This document shows, piece after piece, positions 45,721 to 58,729 of a stretch of DNA of 64,000 bases (the stretch's first letter is position 1; each line of letters opens with the position of its first letter). The DNA lies in NCBI GenBank assembly GCA_029531795.1, contig JAPEIS010000007.1, positions 558,001-622,000 of the forward strand, given 5' to 3'. Under the pieces are notes generated by a model. It had not been told where the DNA came from, made no database searches, and saw only the letters and a program-made list of their open reading frames with translations. The position numbers and the translations under genes are program-made. This DNA comes from Sclerotinia nivalis (taxonomy: Eukaryota; Ascomycota; Leotiomycetes; Helotiales; Sclerotiniaceae).

Positions 45721-46203
45721 GGTGACGAGGGATCGTCCTTGTCCTTGACCTTGTCCTTGATCTTGCCAACCACACCAAGTATGGCGGCGGTACCCTCTTT
45801 CAAAAACTTCGATGGGGGGGGGTTCAGTAGATAGATGCGCGAGCTTCTTTAATTCGGTTGTCAATTGATTTTAGATACTATGACAATTGTCACAGATATT
45901 ACGGTGGTGTAAGCAGATAGTGGTGGAATTGAAATTATTGACGTCGTGTGAATTCTCGATCATGGTGTTATCGCATGTACTAAATTGTGTGTGATATGGT
46001 GTTGGTAGTAGTGGTGGTATGTGGTAGGGTAGTGGTAGAGGCGAAATCGGGAGATGTGGGAACCTTGAAAGGTTTGAGGAACCTCAAAATTGAATTGCTG
46101 ACATATGTGAATCAAGTGAATGGATGGTACTGGGTTGATCTTTGTTGATGTTGAAATTTGAAGGGACAGTTTGAATAGTATAATCAAGAGTCGAAAAGCT
46201 GAG

Positions 46204-46262
46204 CGTCGAAGCGAATGAATGAATGAATGAATGAATAAATGAAGAAATCGAATCGAATCGAA
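46204..46262. repeat. GAAT tetranucleotide and GAATC pentanucleotide repeats
   Basis: Six GAAT-like units are followed within 20 bases by three to four GAATC units. Non-coding. Confidence 0.85.
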
Positions 46263-46872
46263 TTACCAATAAAAGTATATTGACCTAAATTCAGCTTTGT
46301 CCTCTCTTTTTTTTTTTTCTTTCTAATGTTGTAAGTTTGTTGTCATTTTCATCAAATTTGAAATTATTGAAATGATATGTATGATCTGTATGGATTCTGT
46401 GTGGTATAGCGGCAGTTAGCGTACCTACCTAGGGTAGTAATAGAGCAAATATTGCAAAAGATTAGGTGGGAGTGAGGTCCCTCTTCCGGGGGCCAAGGGA
46501 AAATTATACTAACCTAGTAAGTCAGTATGTAAAGTATGTGGGATCCTCTTTTTTTCCCTCGGACTCCCAAAACCGAACAAATCAAACGGGTTGAATTTTA
46601 CTTGGGTCCTTTGATATTACTAGAAACTTAAAAAGTTGTTGAAGATTGAAAGAGAATGGCCAATAAATGACCAATGAATGAAGTCCTTGAAACAATGCAC
46701 GGAATATAGGACTTTTCCTTGTATGCGATCGTGAATCGTGATCCGGTCCAGGCCAGAAGAAAGTAGAACCTTAAAATACGGAATATGGAATTGCAGAACG
46801 GTAGAATGGCGGATGAATTTTTAACAGTTTGAATCGCGGATGATACGGTGCCGATATTGACAATGCACACCC

Positions 46873-47034
46873 TTTCTTCTCTCTCATTGTCTCTTTCTCT
46901 CTCAGAGTCTCCCTCTCTCAGACTCTCCCTCTCTCTCACTCTCACTCTCAGACTCTCTCTCAGACTCTCTCTCTCTCTCTCTCTCAGACTCTCTCTCTCA
47001 GAATCTCTCTCTCTTTCTCTTCCTTTCTTCTCCT
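46873..47034. repeat. CT-rich microsatellite with CTCTCAGA variants
   Basis: About 160 bases of near-pure pyrimidine on the plus strand in which CTCTCT alternates with CAGACTCTC units. Reverse-strand frames give spurious Arg/Glu/Ser-rich peptides. Confidence 0.9.
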
Positions 47035-48163
47035 CTTTCACGCTTCGTCGATTCCTGCTCATGCCAATGCATGAACTCGGCACATTCGAATGGTATTAAT
47101 GAACGGACGCGGGATGATGTTACTTCCGAGGCTCCAAGGGGGTGAAATAAATCCAATGAACTTGTCGAGCTGGTAAGAGGGTTTAAGATATTTTGATATG
47201 ATAGCACAGCGAGCGGTATTGTACCTAGAAATAAATGTCTCTCTCACAATGTTGAACAGGCCCTGTACCCCAAACTCAGACCAATTTCATATGCGAAGTT
47301 TCGAATCTTGGATTTTCTGATTGTACTTTCATCTTCATGTACCGTTGGGTATTTGTTGCTTGGTATCGATGATCGAATGGTATATCTGCTTTTTTATTTC
47401 TTGAATTTTGATGGAGGACAATAAAAGCCTAGAGAATCTTCGATAAAACGACAATATTAAATCTCGTACTTACGAAGTAACTTGTGTTTCCTTTCTCATT
47501 TTCTTTTCATTCTTACTCGAAAAAGTCATACCTACCGACAAGCCTCCTCGAAGTGGCTTTTTCCACAAATAACGAATCATATTGAGCTGAAGTGAAGTGA
47601 AAATATCTCAACATCAGACTTTTCTAGTGAACCTATGATAAAGTTCGATAAGTTCATGGTAACGAGGGGCTAAGATGTGGCTGCTAGGTGCATTGCATTT
47701 GCAGAAGGGTATGAATGAGAGAGGTAATTGGGAAATGGAAGGGGGGGAGAAATGCAACCAACCCCTTCCTGAGATGAGGTTACAGTAACAAGTAACAGCA
47801 ACCGCAACAATTAGGAATGTGAAAAAGTTTTTCCAAATCTTCGTACGAAGTGGGCGTTCTCTTAAAGCTATATAATTCCTTCTTCCTTAAGAGTAGTTTT
47901 AGTCTTCTTTTCTTATTGTCTAGATTCATTTTAATCATCGTATGCTTTTTGACATTCTGACATGTCCATCGCCTGATTTTGACGGCAGTTATATTGACCG
48001 ACGGCCCAACCAGGTGTGATACACACAGCTTTCATTATACATTTCTGGGTCCCCTTGAAGAACAAAGAACCGAAAAAGGCAATTTCACTTCAAATCCCAA
48101 TCAAATGTCCTAAAATTCCCCGGGTAGTTTGATTCATTTAAGATTTAAGATATCAAGCCACCA

Positions 48164-48205
48164 ATATTGATTGGGTTGATTGGATTGATTGGATTGATTG
48201 GCGTT
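48164..48205. repeat. GATTGGATT tandem repeat
   Basis: About four 9-10 base units, non-coding. Confidence 0.8.
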
Positions 48206-48377
48206 TTTATCTTCTGGGCATGAATTGATACTAATACCAAAATGCGGGGAGACATTGCACTGTGGGGATGATCCATGGAACTTTTCCAGGAACTTTCTGT
48301 ACAGGTAAAACTCCTGGTTGTAGTCGTACGTGTGGTAGGTAGGAGTGTAGGGAGGTAGGTATTCAACGATAATAAAG

Positions 48378-48448
48378 TGCTGACTAGTGACTGCTGACTA
48401 GTGACTACTGACTAGTGACTGCACTGCTGACTGCTGACTGCTGACTGC
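48378..48448. repeat. GACTAGTGACTGCT tandem repeat
   Basis: Units of about 14 bases (TGACTAGTGACTGC) shorten to 7-base GACTGCT units at the right end, so the array grades from one period to half that period. Confidence 0.85.
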
Positions 48449-48861
48449 TTTTTTCCCATTCTGTGATTTGTGTGGGTGGAGTATATACATATATAAAAAG
48501 GCAGATAATTCGCATTCCATTTCACCTACTTAAAAACTTCTTTGAACGACAGTGCAGGTAGGTTATATTTGAAGATATTCCTAGATCAAGGTATATTCCC
48601 CACATGGTATGCGGATTTCCATGAGTAGAATGAATTGGCCAATAACCAGTGGCACCTGATATAAATATCTTGAAGGATTTGCAGATACTTACTCCGTATC
48701 TTGGTATTGTGGCGTATGCAGGGACAACGTCTAGATCCTGCAAACACCCAATTCCAAGACCTTTTTCGGCCCTTTAACTTAGGAACATTCAGAGCATTAT
48801 CAGGTGCAAGCCGTACCGATTAAGCCTCAAGAAGCGACATGAAAAGTTATGATTGAGTTAA

Positions 48862-48918
48862 CAATCAATCAAACAATCAAACAATCAATCAATCAAACAA
48901 TCAACCAATCAATCAATA
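48862..48918. repeat. AATC/AAAC tetranucleotide repeat
   Basis: About fourteen CAAT-type tetramers with AAAC interruptions. Non-coding. Confidence 0.85.
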
Positions 48919-50121
48919 CTGTCAGAGAATTCATCGGAAATTGCTCAAGGATTGTGGGCAACGAGTGAGTGTGTGAAGGACTGATGGGAAATGAGTCGGT
49001 GAGAAGCGAAGTGTACCCCTCTCGAAACTAAAAAGGATTTTTCTTTAACAGGACTAGAATTTCCACCAACATTCCTTAAGCCCCCTGATATCAAGTTCCT
49101 CGTCAATCAACTGTATCTCCTTCAGCCAATACCAGTCGCGATATGCATCAATCACAGCAGCAGGAATATCTAACAAGAAAATACAAAATATCGCTCTTGG
49201 TCCTTCAAAGCCATGGTTTCATCGCTATGTCATGATTGCATCTGGCTTCTGAACTCACGGGTATGAGCATACATGTATTTTTAGTACCGTACTCATGGGA
49301 ATCACGATATGCGAACGCGAATCATAAGATAGAACGGATACCAACCTTCATGAGGCTGGCTTTGCATATACATACCATATTCCTAAGCGCCGCGTCTCAG
49401 TGGTCTGAAGTCTAGAATTGGTGGAAACAAGTGTCGCCATCGTCACTTTGTACTTAATTAATTATATGTACATACCCCACCAAGTCCATTCCTGTCGCAA
49501 ACCATTGCAGCCGTTCGTAGAATCACAGGGCAATTCTTGCATTATGGGGCTTAGATATCACCAACTTCTCTGTGACTGTTCTTGGATACAGTGTAGGTAC
49601 CGTACTTCGAGTAAGTAGGTATGCATATCGTGTCGTCGAATATGGATAGGTTTCACTGCTTAATGAGCAAGCAGGTGATACTTCACTACATGACATCGAA
49701 TTAGGAGGTAGGTGAACTTTTCTGCCACCATTCACGAGGATATATTATTTTATTCTTTTCCTATCTCATTTGAGCTCAGTTAAGTGCAAAAACCACTTTT
49801 TGATATTTCGTACTTTCCAAAGTTGGATGAGGCACGATCCCGCACGTCGAACCAAGGTCGCTCCTCCCATCTCTACTCCTTCGATCAATATATAACGTTT
49901 CGGCTTCTTGCCCCGGACTCTTCTTTCCTTCGATTTCTCTTCCTTAAATACCTATCTTTATTCCAAACACCTATCAGGATGAATGCCAATTAACTATCAT
50001 CTCGTGGCATAATGCACTTCCACAACCTACAATATCCTTCGTTATACCTAGAAACACATTTAATACATTCAACCCGAATAACATTACATCGTTACAGAAA
50101 GAGTCGTCACTTTCGTCACAA

Positions 50122-51460
50122 ATGAGAATGGACTCTTATGGTCCATCGATACTGGCAACAACAATCCTCTTCCTTGTTCTCGGCGTTGTTGTTGTCTCGC
50201 TTCGTTATTATACTCGAGTTGTCATTCGGAATACCATCGGTCATGATGACTTTCTCATTCTCTTCGCTCTGGTAAGGTAGACCTTCGGATCAAGTATCTG
50301 CTATTCTGACTTGGGCTTTCAGGGCCTCTATATCGTGATGGCATCACTACTTTTCGTCGGCGTTCAACGGGGCATTGGTCAACATAAGAAAGGACTGGAT
50401 ACAGATGAAATTGTTGAAAGCTCGAAGGTTGCAACACTACCTTCCTGGTTATACATTAAACTAACGACCATCAGTACGTCTGGCTCACGGTCTTAATTTA
50501 CATCAATGCTGTCACCGCGGTTAAAGCTTCCTATGCCACTTGTCTCCTTCGTCTGACTGAGGTTAGCCCTTGCGCCTACGCTCTTTGGGCTGGGCTTGCT
50601 ATCAACGTCATTCTTTGCTTCATAGCAAGCTTTTACTTAATCTTCAATTGCCAGCCAATCTCATATGCTTGGACGCAGGGCGATTCAACTGTCGATGGAT
50701 ATTGTAACTACGACTCAGCAGATGCTCTAGGGTATGCATGGGCTGGACTTTCTCTCGCACTATACCTCCTCTTTACCCTAGTTCCAGTCGCATTAGTTTG
50801 GGATATGCAAATGCATGTAAAAACCAAGACATTTGTCGTCGCTGTCCTAGGATTAGGGTTATTGTGAGTAATACATAATTATTTATCTGGGTTGTGCTTT
50901 TGCTGACCTTTCGCCAGTGCTGGTATTGCGTGCGCTGTACGCATCGGAGTGTTTGCGGTGGATTTAGATTATACCGACCCCCTCTGTTCGAAAATTCGTC
51001 CCATTATCTTACTTGAGATGACTAATAAACAATTATAGATTCAATATCACCGATGCTCATTTGGTCTGTGGTGGAAGCCGGCTTAGGAATCGTTGCTAGC
51101 TGCATTGCAACATTAAGACCTCTACTTCGACACTACAACATTCAAGGCTTAGAAGAGATTGAGCTCGAAGGCGAGGTTGGACACGGTGAACCTGGACAGG
51201 AAGACGGCCGTCGAGCATACAAGATGTCAACCGTATCCCAAATCCTCAACAAGTTTACCGGTCACGGTGCACATACGGTTACAGTGGTCCATCAAGGAAG
51301 TGTAGCTACTATCCCTGGGCATGGTCAAATCAAGGAAAGAAAGACGTATAACATTTCTACTCTTCGGAGAAGTTCGGCGGAAATGCAACATGATCGAGAA
51401 ATGCAAGGAACTGCTGGCAAAGTTCCGGAACCAGATGATGTAAATACTGGCGGTTGGTAA
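50122..51460 (+). CDS. PTH11-like / fungal rhodopsin-domain integral membrane protein
   Basis: These seven-helix plasma-membrane proteins are found widely in Pezizomycotina; some act as surface receptors, most are uncharacterised. Five exons: 50122-50271, 50323-50427, 50475-50863, 50918-50985 and 51039-51460, giving 377 residues. The first helix is ILATTILFLVLGVVVVSLRY, then RNTIGHDDFLILFAL. Later joins give ESSK-YVWLTVLIYINAVTA and LDYTDPL-YSISPMLIWSVV, both expected in the family. Intron 4 uses an unusual GTTCGA donor. There is no CFEM domain. The cytosolic tail of about 110 residues contains ISTLRRSSAEMQ, typical of phosphorylatable tails. Start could be the second ATG at 50128. The ligand is unknown. 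Confidence 0.88.
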
Positions 51461-52401
51461 CGAACAGACAAGACTTAGAATGATTTTGATAACATAGTGA
51501 ATTGGTCTTCAAGAGGAGAAGAAGTTGGTCAGGGATACCTTTTATATTCAGGTTACGGAACTGTTTTGATAAATGCGAATAAATTCTCGGGCCTCTGCAT
51601 TCATTGGAAATCCGTTAACATTTTTATTGAAAAAAAAATGCTACTCCTACGCAAGCATATACAGTCTTGCTGAAGTCCTACCTTGTGCATTTATAGGTAA
51701 TTTTGACTCAATCAGAGTGTGCTGAGTGAGTCTAGGGTAATATTCGGCATTATCGATCGGACATTCCAACGAACCTTAACAGGGGAAATAAGGTTATCGC
51801 GTACCCCTTAACCAGGGACAGAAAAAGAGAATATCCTGTCGCCATGCTTTTGCCGAGCCGGAAATCCCATTTCGGGCTAGAAACTCGGTGGATTCGGGTG
51901 GATTTCCAAGGTTATCTCAAATTGAGCTAGATTTATACAAATAAAGAGGTTGGGATATAGGGGTTACGTTTGTGGGGCAGAGTGGTTTTACCACCAATGG
52001 GGTTTTTGTGATGTTTGGGTTTGAACGGTATACGAAAAGTATCCGATAACGTTTTTGGATATGTTGGGTAAGATGGCGATGGAGCCTCTGCTAATGGTAA
52101 TAGTACATGGTGTAAAACCCTAGGAACAATGTGAAGTTTATAGTGTGTTCAATGTTCATGCACGGCAAGTTACGCTTTTTGTCATGTTAGGTTTTGACCG
52201 CACTTGTCTCCGAGATGGTACCTTTCCGGCATGTACGGAGGGAGTATGGGGTGATCATTAAGAGTTCAAGCTTATTCTTATCACGGAGATTGAACATGAT
52301 GTGGGTATGGCCGGTTCGATAAGTTTGTATAAAGGGATGATTCCAGTGGTCATTCCTGTCCAGTCGCGAGATCGTCAGACGGAACTCACGCTTCATTCAA
52401 T
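51461..52401. other. Intergenic, no supported gene
   Basis: A-rich tract near 51630 marks the end of the preceding gene's likely 3' region. Nothing else recognised. Confidence 0.5.
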
Positions 52402-53745
52402 ATGTTCATCTCCAATTCCCTTGTCCTCGCATTCGCGAGTTCGCAAGTCCTTGCCTCCAGACTCTTTGTTGCATCGTATGCCGGGACTGTTAGTACATTG
52501 TCTCTAACGGAAAATGCAAATGGTGCATATTCCTTAGGTGTCATTGCGACATCCACGGCTTGCGCGGCTAATTCATCTTGGATTACGTTGGACTCTGAAC
52601 GTGATGTTTTGTTCTGTGCGGATAGAGGTCTGACTTCGAGCCATGGAACTTTGAATTCTTTACAGATTCAAAATGATGGTTCGTTGAAGGCTTTGGATAG
52701 GATTCAAACGCCGGTTGGTGCGGCTGCGACGGTGTTGTATGCGAATAATACCGGGTTGGCGGTGGCTTTCTAGTAAGATTCCTCATCAATATTAGCTATA
52801 TTTTTAGGAAGTCGTGCTGATAGAATCAACAAATAGCTCTTCGAGTAGCGTAGGCAGTTTCGACGTCACGTCAGACACTAACATGCTCCCCCTCCAAACC
52901 TTCACCTACAACCTCACCACCCCTGGCGCAGACCCAGATTATGAAACAGCACCACATCCCCACGAAGCCATTACCGACCCCACCGGAGCCTTCGTCCTCG
53001 TTCCAGATCTAGGCGCCGATCTCGTGAGACTCTATTATATCAACCCAAAAACCAAGTTGTTGGAACCACTTGACCCGTTGAAAACACCTACAGGTAGTGG
53101 ACCCAGACATGGAAATTGGCTGGTTACGAAAACCGCAACGTATTTTTATCTGGTTAGTCAATTGACCAATAGACTTACTGCGTATAAGGTTACGTATAAC
53201 AGCAACAATACTTTGAGCTTTGCCGTGAAGTTCGAGAGGACTTTGTTGGAGACGACTACTCCAGGCCAAGAATTGCAGTTTTATAGTGCCGCGTCTGGGA
53301 TCCAGATTACGGTATGTATAGATTACTTTTCCCTCCTCTTCTATGCATAGAAATCATCCTGCAAATTGCAAGAATTCGAAATACTAACACCACCTAGTCC
53401 GACAACAACTTCCTCATCATCTCCCAACGCAACGACACCCACTTCAGCATTCCCAACCCCTCGTCCTCCTCCTCCACAGCAAAGACAATCCCCTCCGATT
53501 CCCTCCTCACCTATTCCCTCAACCATGCAAATGGTAACTTCTCGCTCATCTCCATTGATGCTGCTGGAGGTAGCTTTCCTAGACAATTTAGCATCAATAA
53601 GGCTGGGGATTTGGTGGCAGTAGGCTTGCAGAATGATGGAAGATTGGTCATTATTAAGAGAGATGTGGAGACTGGAAAGGGGATGGAAATTGTGGCGGCT
53701 ATAAACATAACTGGACAGGTTGTTTGTGCGGTTTGGGATGAGTAA
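52402..53745 (+). CDS. Secreted lactonase-like seven-bladed beta-propeller protein
   Basis: Resembles the lactonase / carboxy-cis,cis-muconate cyclase-like propeller family that opens or forms lactones of sugar or aromatic acids. Exons 52402-52772, 52837-53311 and 53398-53745 give 397 residues. Residues 1-18 (MFISNSLVLAFASSQVLA) form a clear signal peptide, so the protein is probably secreted. Propeller markers are RLFVASYAGTVSTLSL just after it, HPHEAITDPTGAFVLVPDLG (the family's conserved PH...P.G.....DLG pattern) near 170, GSGPRHGNW near 220, and FPRQFSINKAGDLVAVGLQN near 350. Several N-x-S/T sites fit secretion. The frame ends VVCAVWDE and TAA 53743-53745. The substrate cannot be predicted. 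Confidence 0.85.
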
Positions 53746-55114
53746 GTAAAGGGAGAATCCGGGTGTGGATTGGGAGGAAGAGCTTGGTTGTGTAGATAGA
53801 TTGTGTTGTAGGAATGTAGTCTTGAAATGTCGTATTCGTCATACTCGGATTGCTCGATTGGATCATAGTTGGAGTGTGAAACTACTTTTGCAATATCCTA
53901 ATTGGCAATTCTTCTTAATGCTATATATTTTTGATGTTCGCTATCTACCTACTTACCCCAATCCCTCCATCGCCCGTTCCTGGGTGACGTGTACTGCGGT
54001 AGTTACCCTACTCTCGTCCCTCTGCTAAAAATGGCATGGAGATTCAGTATATAGTTATTGAACCTGAAGAATTAAAGTCACCCGGTCATGTAAGATCAAT
54101 AGTAACCTAGCTCCGCATGCCGTTCTTCATCAACCAGACCGAACTATTCCCACTTTCCAGAGGCTAGTGCCCATTTGGGTAAATTTCATAGACACTCTTT
54201 GCATTCATGTGCAAATTCTATGCTGCGCTATGGCTAAGTTCGTTTGATGTTCAGATGACAGGATAGGTGGTGTTTGCTGTTGTGTGATAGAGATGGGGAA
54301 CTTGGTGAAATACTTAGTTTCCATAGTTAATTGTTGACTATGCAACTACGAGAAGGTGATTCTTTTTAGAATTACCGAGATTTTTCGGGTACGTCTCGCT
54401 TAAGTTGAGGTCTTTGAACATCATTAATGCTTTGGCATTGCTCAATTAGACTCCTACCGGCCCCCTAATGCAAACCAATTCCTTGCAGCCAGATACTTCA
54501 AGATATAAAAAGGAAATTGTTCTATGGATATTTAAGTGGTACTCAGAGTCCGATGCTAAACCTGGGCCAATTGAAAGAATATCCTGTGTTTATTGGAGGA
54601 TGCGAAGCCTGATTAACCTCATTCCGGTCTATTCAAACAAGCAGAAATGAACTCATTTAAACAGTTTTATAGCTCTGAATGTCACAGAAAAAAACGGATT
54701 GGTTTTGACCTAAAGCGATATTTACTATGGGATTACGGGACTTGAGTGTATTGAACAACTTTCTGGCTGAATAGCTTCACCAGCAGCAAGAATGGAAATT
54801 TTATCAACATAAAGTCCGAGGAACAAAGAAAACAAATTGTGCTTTATAAATCAAGACATCAATCATTATTATTGCTTTGTCCCCAACAACAGGACGAAAA
54901 ATTTCGTTCTCGTGTTTCATGGCACTTGCCTCCTATTGTTCGTTACTATTGTTCTCCAATCCCTTTTCGCGAAAATGTATAGAAAGAAAAAGTATCGTAT
55001 AACTTCCAATAGAATAAATACATTATCCTTAGACATATTGGATTTCTCAGACAATTCTGTGGAAAATTACGCAATTCTATATCATTCATTAAAATTTGAT
55101 TCTGACATGAAATC
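53746..55114. other. Intergenic, no supported gene
   Basis: Short chance frames only. The last 300 bases are AT-rich and act as the likely promoter of the monooxygenase gene. Confidence 0.5.
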
Positions 55115-56947
55115 ATGCCTTCAGAAAAGCACACCATAGACGACCATAGTGTCATTATTATCGGTGCAGGATGGCAGGGAATTGCCGCTGCTAGAACATA
55201 CCTGCAGCTCAAACCCAATGTTAAATTAACCGTAATTGACTCGGATAGCAGTATTGGTGGAGTCTGGAGCATCGAGCGAAGTTACCCTGGACTCATTGCC
55301 GATAGTCCAGTTGGTTGCTACGAGTTCTCCGACATGTGCATGGACGAGGATCCGGAATTGAAGATGTGGAACACTATTCCTGGTCACAAGGTTGGAGAGT
55401 ATCTTCGCAAGTTCTCAAAAAGATTTCATATCGACGAGCATCTACGCTTGAATACGAGGGTTCTCTCGGCGGTTCCTGAACGGGGAATTCATGGAGTAAG
55501 TAGGTGGATTTTGGAGGTCCAGACAAAAGGCGAAGAAAAAGAAACCCTCAAGTGCGATAAATTGATTGTTGCAAGTGGCCCTTCTTCGGATCCAAGGATG
55601 CCGGATCTCGACACAAGTCGATTTAAAGGACCTGTCTTCCACTCCCTATATCTTGGTGCCCGACATGCAGAGCTTACTGCCGATAATATCAAACATGTAA
55701 CTGTGGTTGGAGGTAACAAATCTGCCGCGGAGGTCGTCAATCTATGCGCATCAGCGGGAAAGAAAGTTACTTGGTTAATACGAGAAGGTGGTGCAGGCCC
55801 GGGAATGCTCATACAAGCAAAGTCAGGAGGAGTACATACTGCCGCCATTGCATTCTCCAGATGGGCGGGTCTAACGGTTCCATGTTTGTTAAGAACTCAT
55901 GGGTTTTGGTATTGGCTTTTGCATAGTGGACTCTTTTGGCCTGGTATTTGGTTGATTGGGAAATATTGGGAATGGGCTTCCCATTACATGTTCAAAGGTC
56001 TTTATGATCAGAGTGAGAATGCCAAGAAAATTGCGCCAGATTGCCAACAGTAAGATGTCCACACAATTCTACATTTCGTTTTACTAATAACGAATAGTCT
56101 CTTTTGGTCTACATCTGCACCCTCTTTTCTTCAAGAAGACAGTACTTTATTCGAGAAACTAAACGCAGGAATACTGGTAGATGTCCAACGCACACATATA
56201 ACTAAGGTCCATTCCAACAGTGTCACTCTCGACAATGGTACCCACCTTGCTACAGACGCATTGGTCTTTGCAACTGGATGGAATCTGACCTATTCTAAAT
56301 TCTTCTCGCCTGAAACACGTCTTGAGCTAGACCTCCCAATTCCCTTTGGTGAAGAACCTCCCGCTTTAAAGGCATATTGGAAGGAACTTGATACAGAAGC
56401 TGATCGATGGGTCCATAAAACCTTTCCTTTCTTGTCTAATCCACCCAAGACTAATGAAACTCCGCCGGAGAATACACCATATCATCTCTATCGTCAATCT
56501 ATTCCTCCTACCCTTGCAACCCGCAACGACCGTTCCATTATCTTCCTCGGCGTCCTGGCATCTCCTCAGATCCCTACATATGCTGAGCTGTCTGCCCTCT
56601 GGAGCATTGCCTATCTCGAGAACATGCATTCTCCCGAGGTGGATAAAGTTTTCAATGATAAATTGACCATGGATCTAGATACCGCTCGAACCAATGCATT
56701 TATGAAGTGGAGATATAGGAGAGCGGGAATCATCGAACCAAATGTGGGAGCGGAGGTTCAAGATCTTTGTGATCTACTGTGTGCTGAATTGGGGGTAGAA
56801 GGAAAGAGGAAGGAAATGGTTGGAGGATGGAAAGCTTCATGGAATGAGTGGTTCTCGCCGTATAGAAGTGTGGATTATAAAGGGATTGTGGGTGAATTTT
56901 TAGAGGTGGTTAGGAAGAGAGAGAAAGCAAAAGCGAAAAGTGAGTAG
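55115..56947 (+). CDS. FAD/NADPH-dependent flavin-containing monooxygenase-like protein
   Basis: Class B flavoprotein monooxygenases use NADPH, FAD and oxygen to hydroxylate or insert oxygen next to N, S or carbonyl groups. Exons 55115-56049 and 56098-56947 give 594 residues. The join within CA|T restores DCQHLFWS. The FAD site is VIIIGAGWQGIAAARTYL near residue 10, followed by SIGGVWSIERSYPGL. An FMO-type fingerprint, RFKGPVFHSLYLG, lies near residue 170. The NADPH site reads VTVVGGNKSAAEVVNLCASA, and the ATG motif is LVFATGWN. A hydrophobic stretch near 260-285 (FWYWLLHSGLFWPGIWLIG) may associate with membrane. No other biosynthetic gene is next to it, so the substrate is unknown. Confidence 0.9.
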
Positions 56948-58194
56948 AGAGAGAGTTTCGGAGTTTAATCTTCGTGTAGGTAAAAGGTGGATCTTCGTTT
57001 TATTCATTAAATAGATATAGAAAAGGCGCTTACAACATTTTGCCTTGCATATTATATTGCTCTCCAAATTTTGAGTGACTCGGAGAGGGAATTGAAGTTT
57101 ATCACTTAATTACCGCAAAATACATCGTCCTAAAACTGTAATCTTCTCTTAGAGAAATGTGTTCTAGTGAATCACTTCCGTCGCGGAGACTCTTTAAAAG
57201 GTAGAACAGCACCTTCACCTAAAAGGAAGTCTCTTCCCGCCAACAGCGGACGCCAGGTTGATGAGAGAGGCGTAAAAGCTTCGCTCGTTTGATCCATCTA
57301 GCTGACTGGCCACTCATTTGTGAGAGCATTCGACTTTGATGGGGAGGTTCTTTTACAAGAGAGAACCACAAAGCGTACAATAATACACGTATCTCTCACA
57401 TCTTCCCATGACAGGGTTGTGGGAGACAGGTTACTGGCACCTCGCTTAATTAAGTGATACGAAATAATGTATAAAGTCCTGATACACTCTTCGGAACCAT
57501 ACCTATGGGCTTTCTCGTCATTCGTAGAACCCCAAGCTTTGAGCAAAGGCTTTTAGGAGAAAAAAAATAAGGACATAGACTGTGATGTGCAAATATTACT
57601 GTGGTGTATGATGAAGAGAGAAGATAGAAGTTGTTGTCATCCTGCAACTGTGCCCAGTCTTCGTTGTCTTTTCAGCATAGTATCTTGAGAAGTGGAACAA
57701 AACAGAATAGAAGAAACGGTCGTTTGACCGGGGGAAGGGAAAGTTATAAGATGTGGATCATGATCTCCCAGTAACATGTTGTGTCCGTAAATTTGTGTCA
57801 AATGTAGTTATGGCAGACCCTTGGCTAGGGTACATGACCAATCTTGCTGTTGTTGACTATTTATCTTCACCATTGATAAGTTAGCATCTCAAATTAACTG
57901 CTTAAATAATCTTAGCCTTGATGCCTCTTTAGTAGTAATGCAAAAACATACCTATTGGTCAGCAACTATATAAACTTCCTCCACCATGACTAAATAAGGG
58001 GATCTCTCCAAATAGCCGGGTCGAAGGTCCACCGTGGTGGATCATTTGGAAAGAGTATCTGATAGAGGATAATGTAGAGAACAATAGGAACAATAAGTCC
58101 AACTTCTCGGTCAAGTGAAAGGAGTAGGAAGAAATAACCGTGCTTCCCTTGCTACTAAAATACAGTCATATGCATTGGATATGGTTGGTCAGGC

Positions 58195-58231
<37 letters not shown>

Positions 58232-58729
58232 TAACGTCTACACTGAGTCTAAGACTATCTAAGACAGCTAGAAGCTTTGTAGGCTCCTAACAAATAACAA
58301 CTGGTGAAATGCTGGCCGTATTAGGCTGTAGCTAGTACAATTTGAAGAGATTGAGATAGCCTCAATCTACTAATTTTGAATGGGGGAAGTGAAAACTAAT
58401 CCTGGGGAACAAGGTTGGTCAGGCTCTTAATTTGAACATCACAAATAAGATATACAACAAAAGGAATAGATACTTTCTCTATAACTCAAAAAATATTGCA
58501 ACAAGATTCACTCTTCAAATTGCTCCACATCCAATACTTCTTTCAAAAAGTTTGCCGTTGTTCAAAATCAACCAAATCTCTTATATTTCAACAACAACAA
58601 CATATTTATCAATCAACAATTTCATAACCTTTACCTTTCTCATCAAATACTTGATACATTCTGGTAAGCCTTTAAGTGTTGGAGGTCTACAGTCTACACA
58701 AGTTATATTGTCTTGAAAGAATCAAGGAC
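56948..58729. other. Intergenic, no supported gene
   Basis: A GATT array is present. GGTTGGTCAGGCT appears twice, at about 58185 and 58413. The frame at 58432-58716 is an AT-rich chance ORF starting at TTG. Confidence 0.5.
58194..58229. repeat. GATT tetranucleotide microsatellite
   Basis: About eight uninterrupted GATT units. Non-coding. Confidence 0.9.

Larger units (their letters stand above)
45721..50121. other. Long gene-poor region rich in microsatellites
   Basis: No ORF in this 4.4 kb has a recognisable domain. Arrays of GAAT, CT-rich and AATC-type repeats account for many low-complexity frames (for example 46628-47083 and 46848-47099) and are listed separately. Confidence 0.6.

Noticed and set aside
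46628..47099. Arg/Glu/Ser-rich and Leu/Ser-rich ORFs on opposite strands
   Set aside because: They are translations of the CT-rich microsatellite.
52583..53269. Minus-strand ORFs inside the lactonase-like gene
   Set aside because: Shadows of a gene with a signal peptide, family motifs and consistent intron phases on the plus strand.
58432..58716. 94-codon ORF rich in Asn, Ile and Lys
   Set aside because: Begins at a TTG and reflects AT-rich DNA; no domain.
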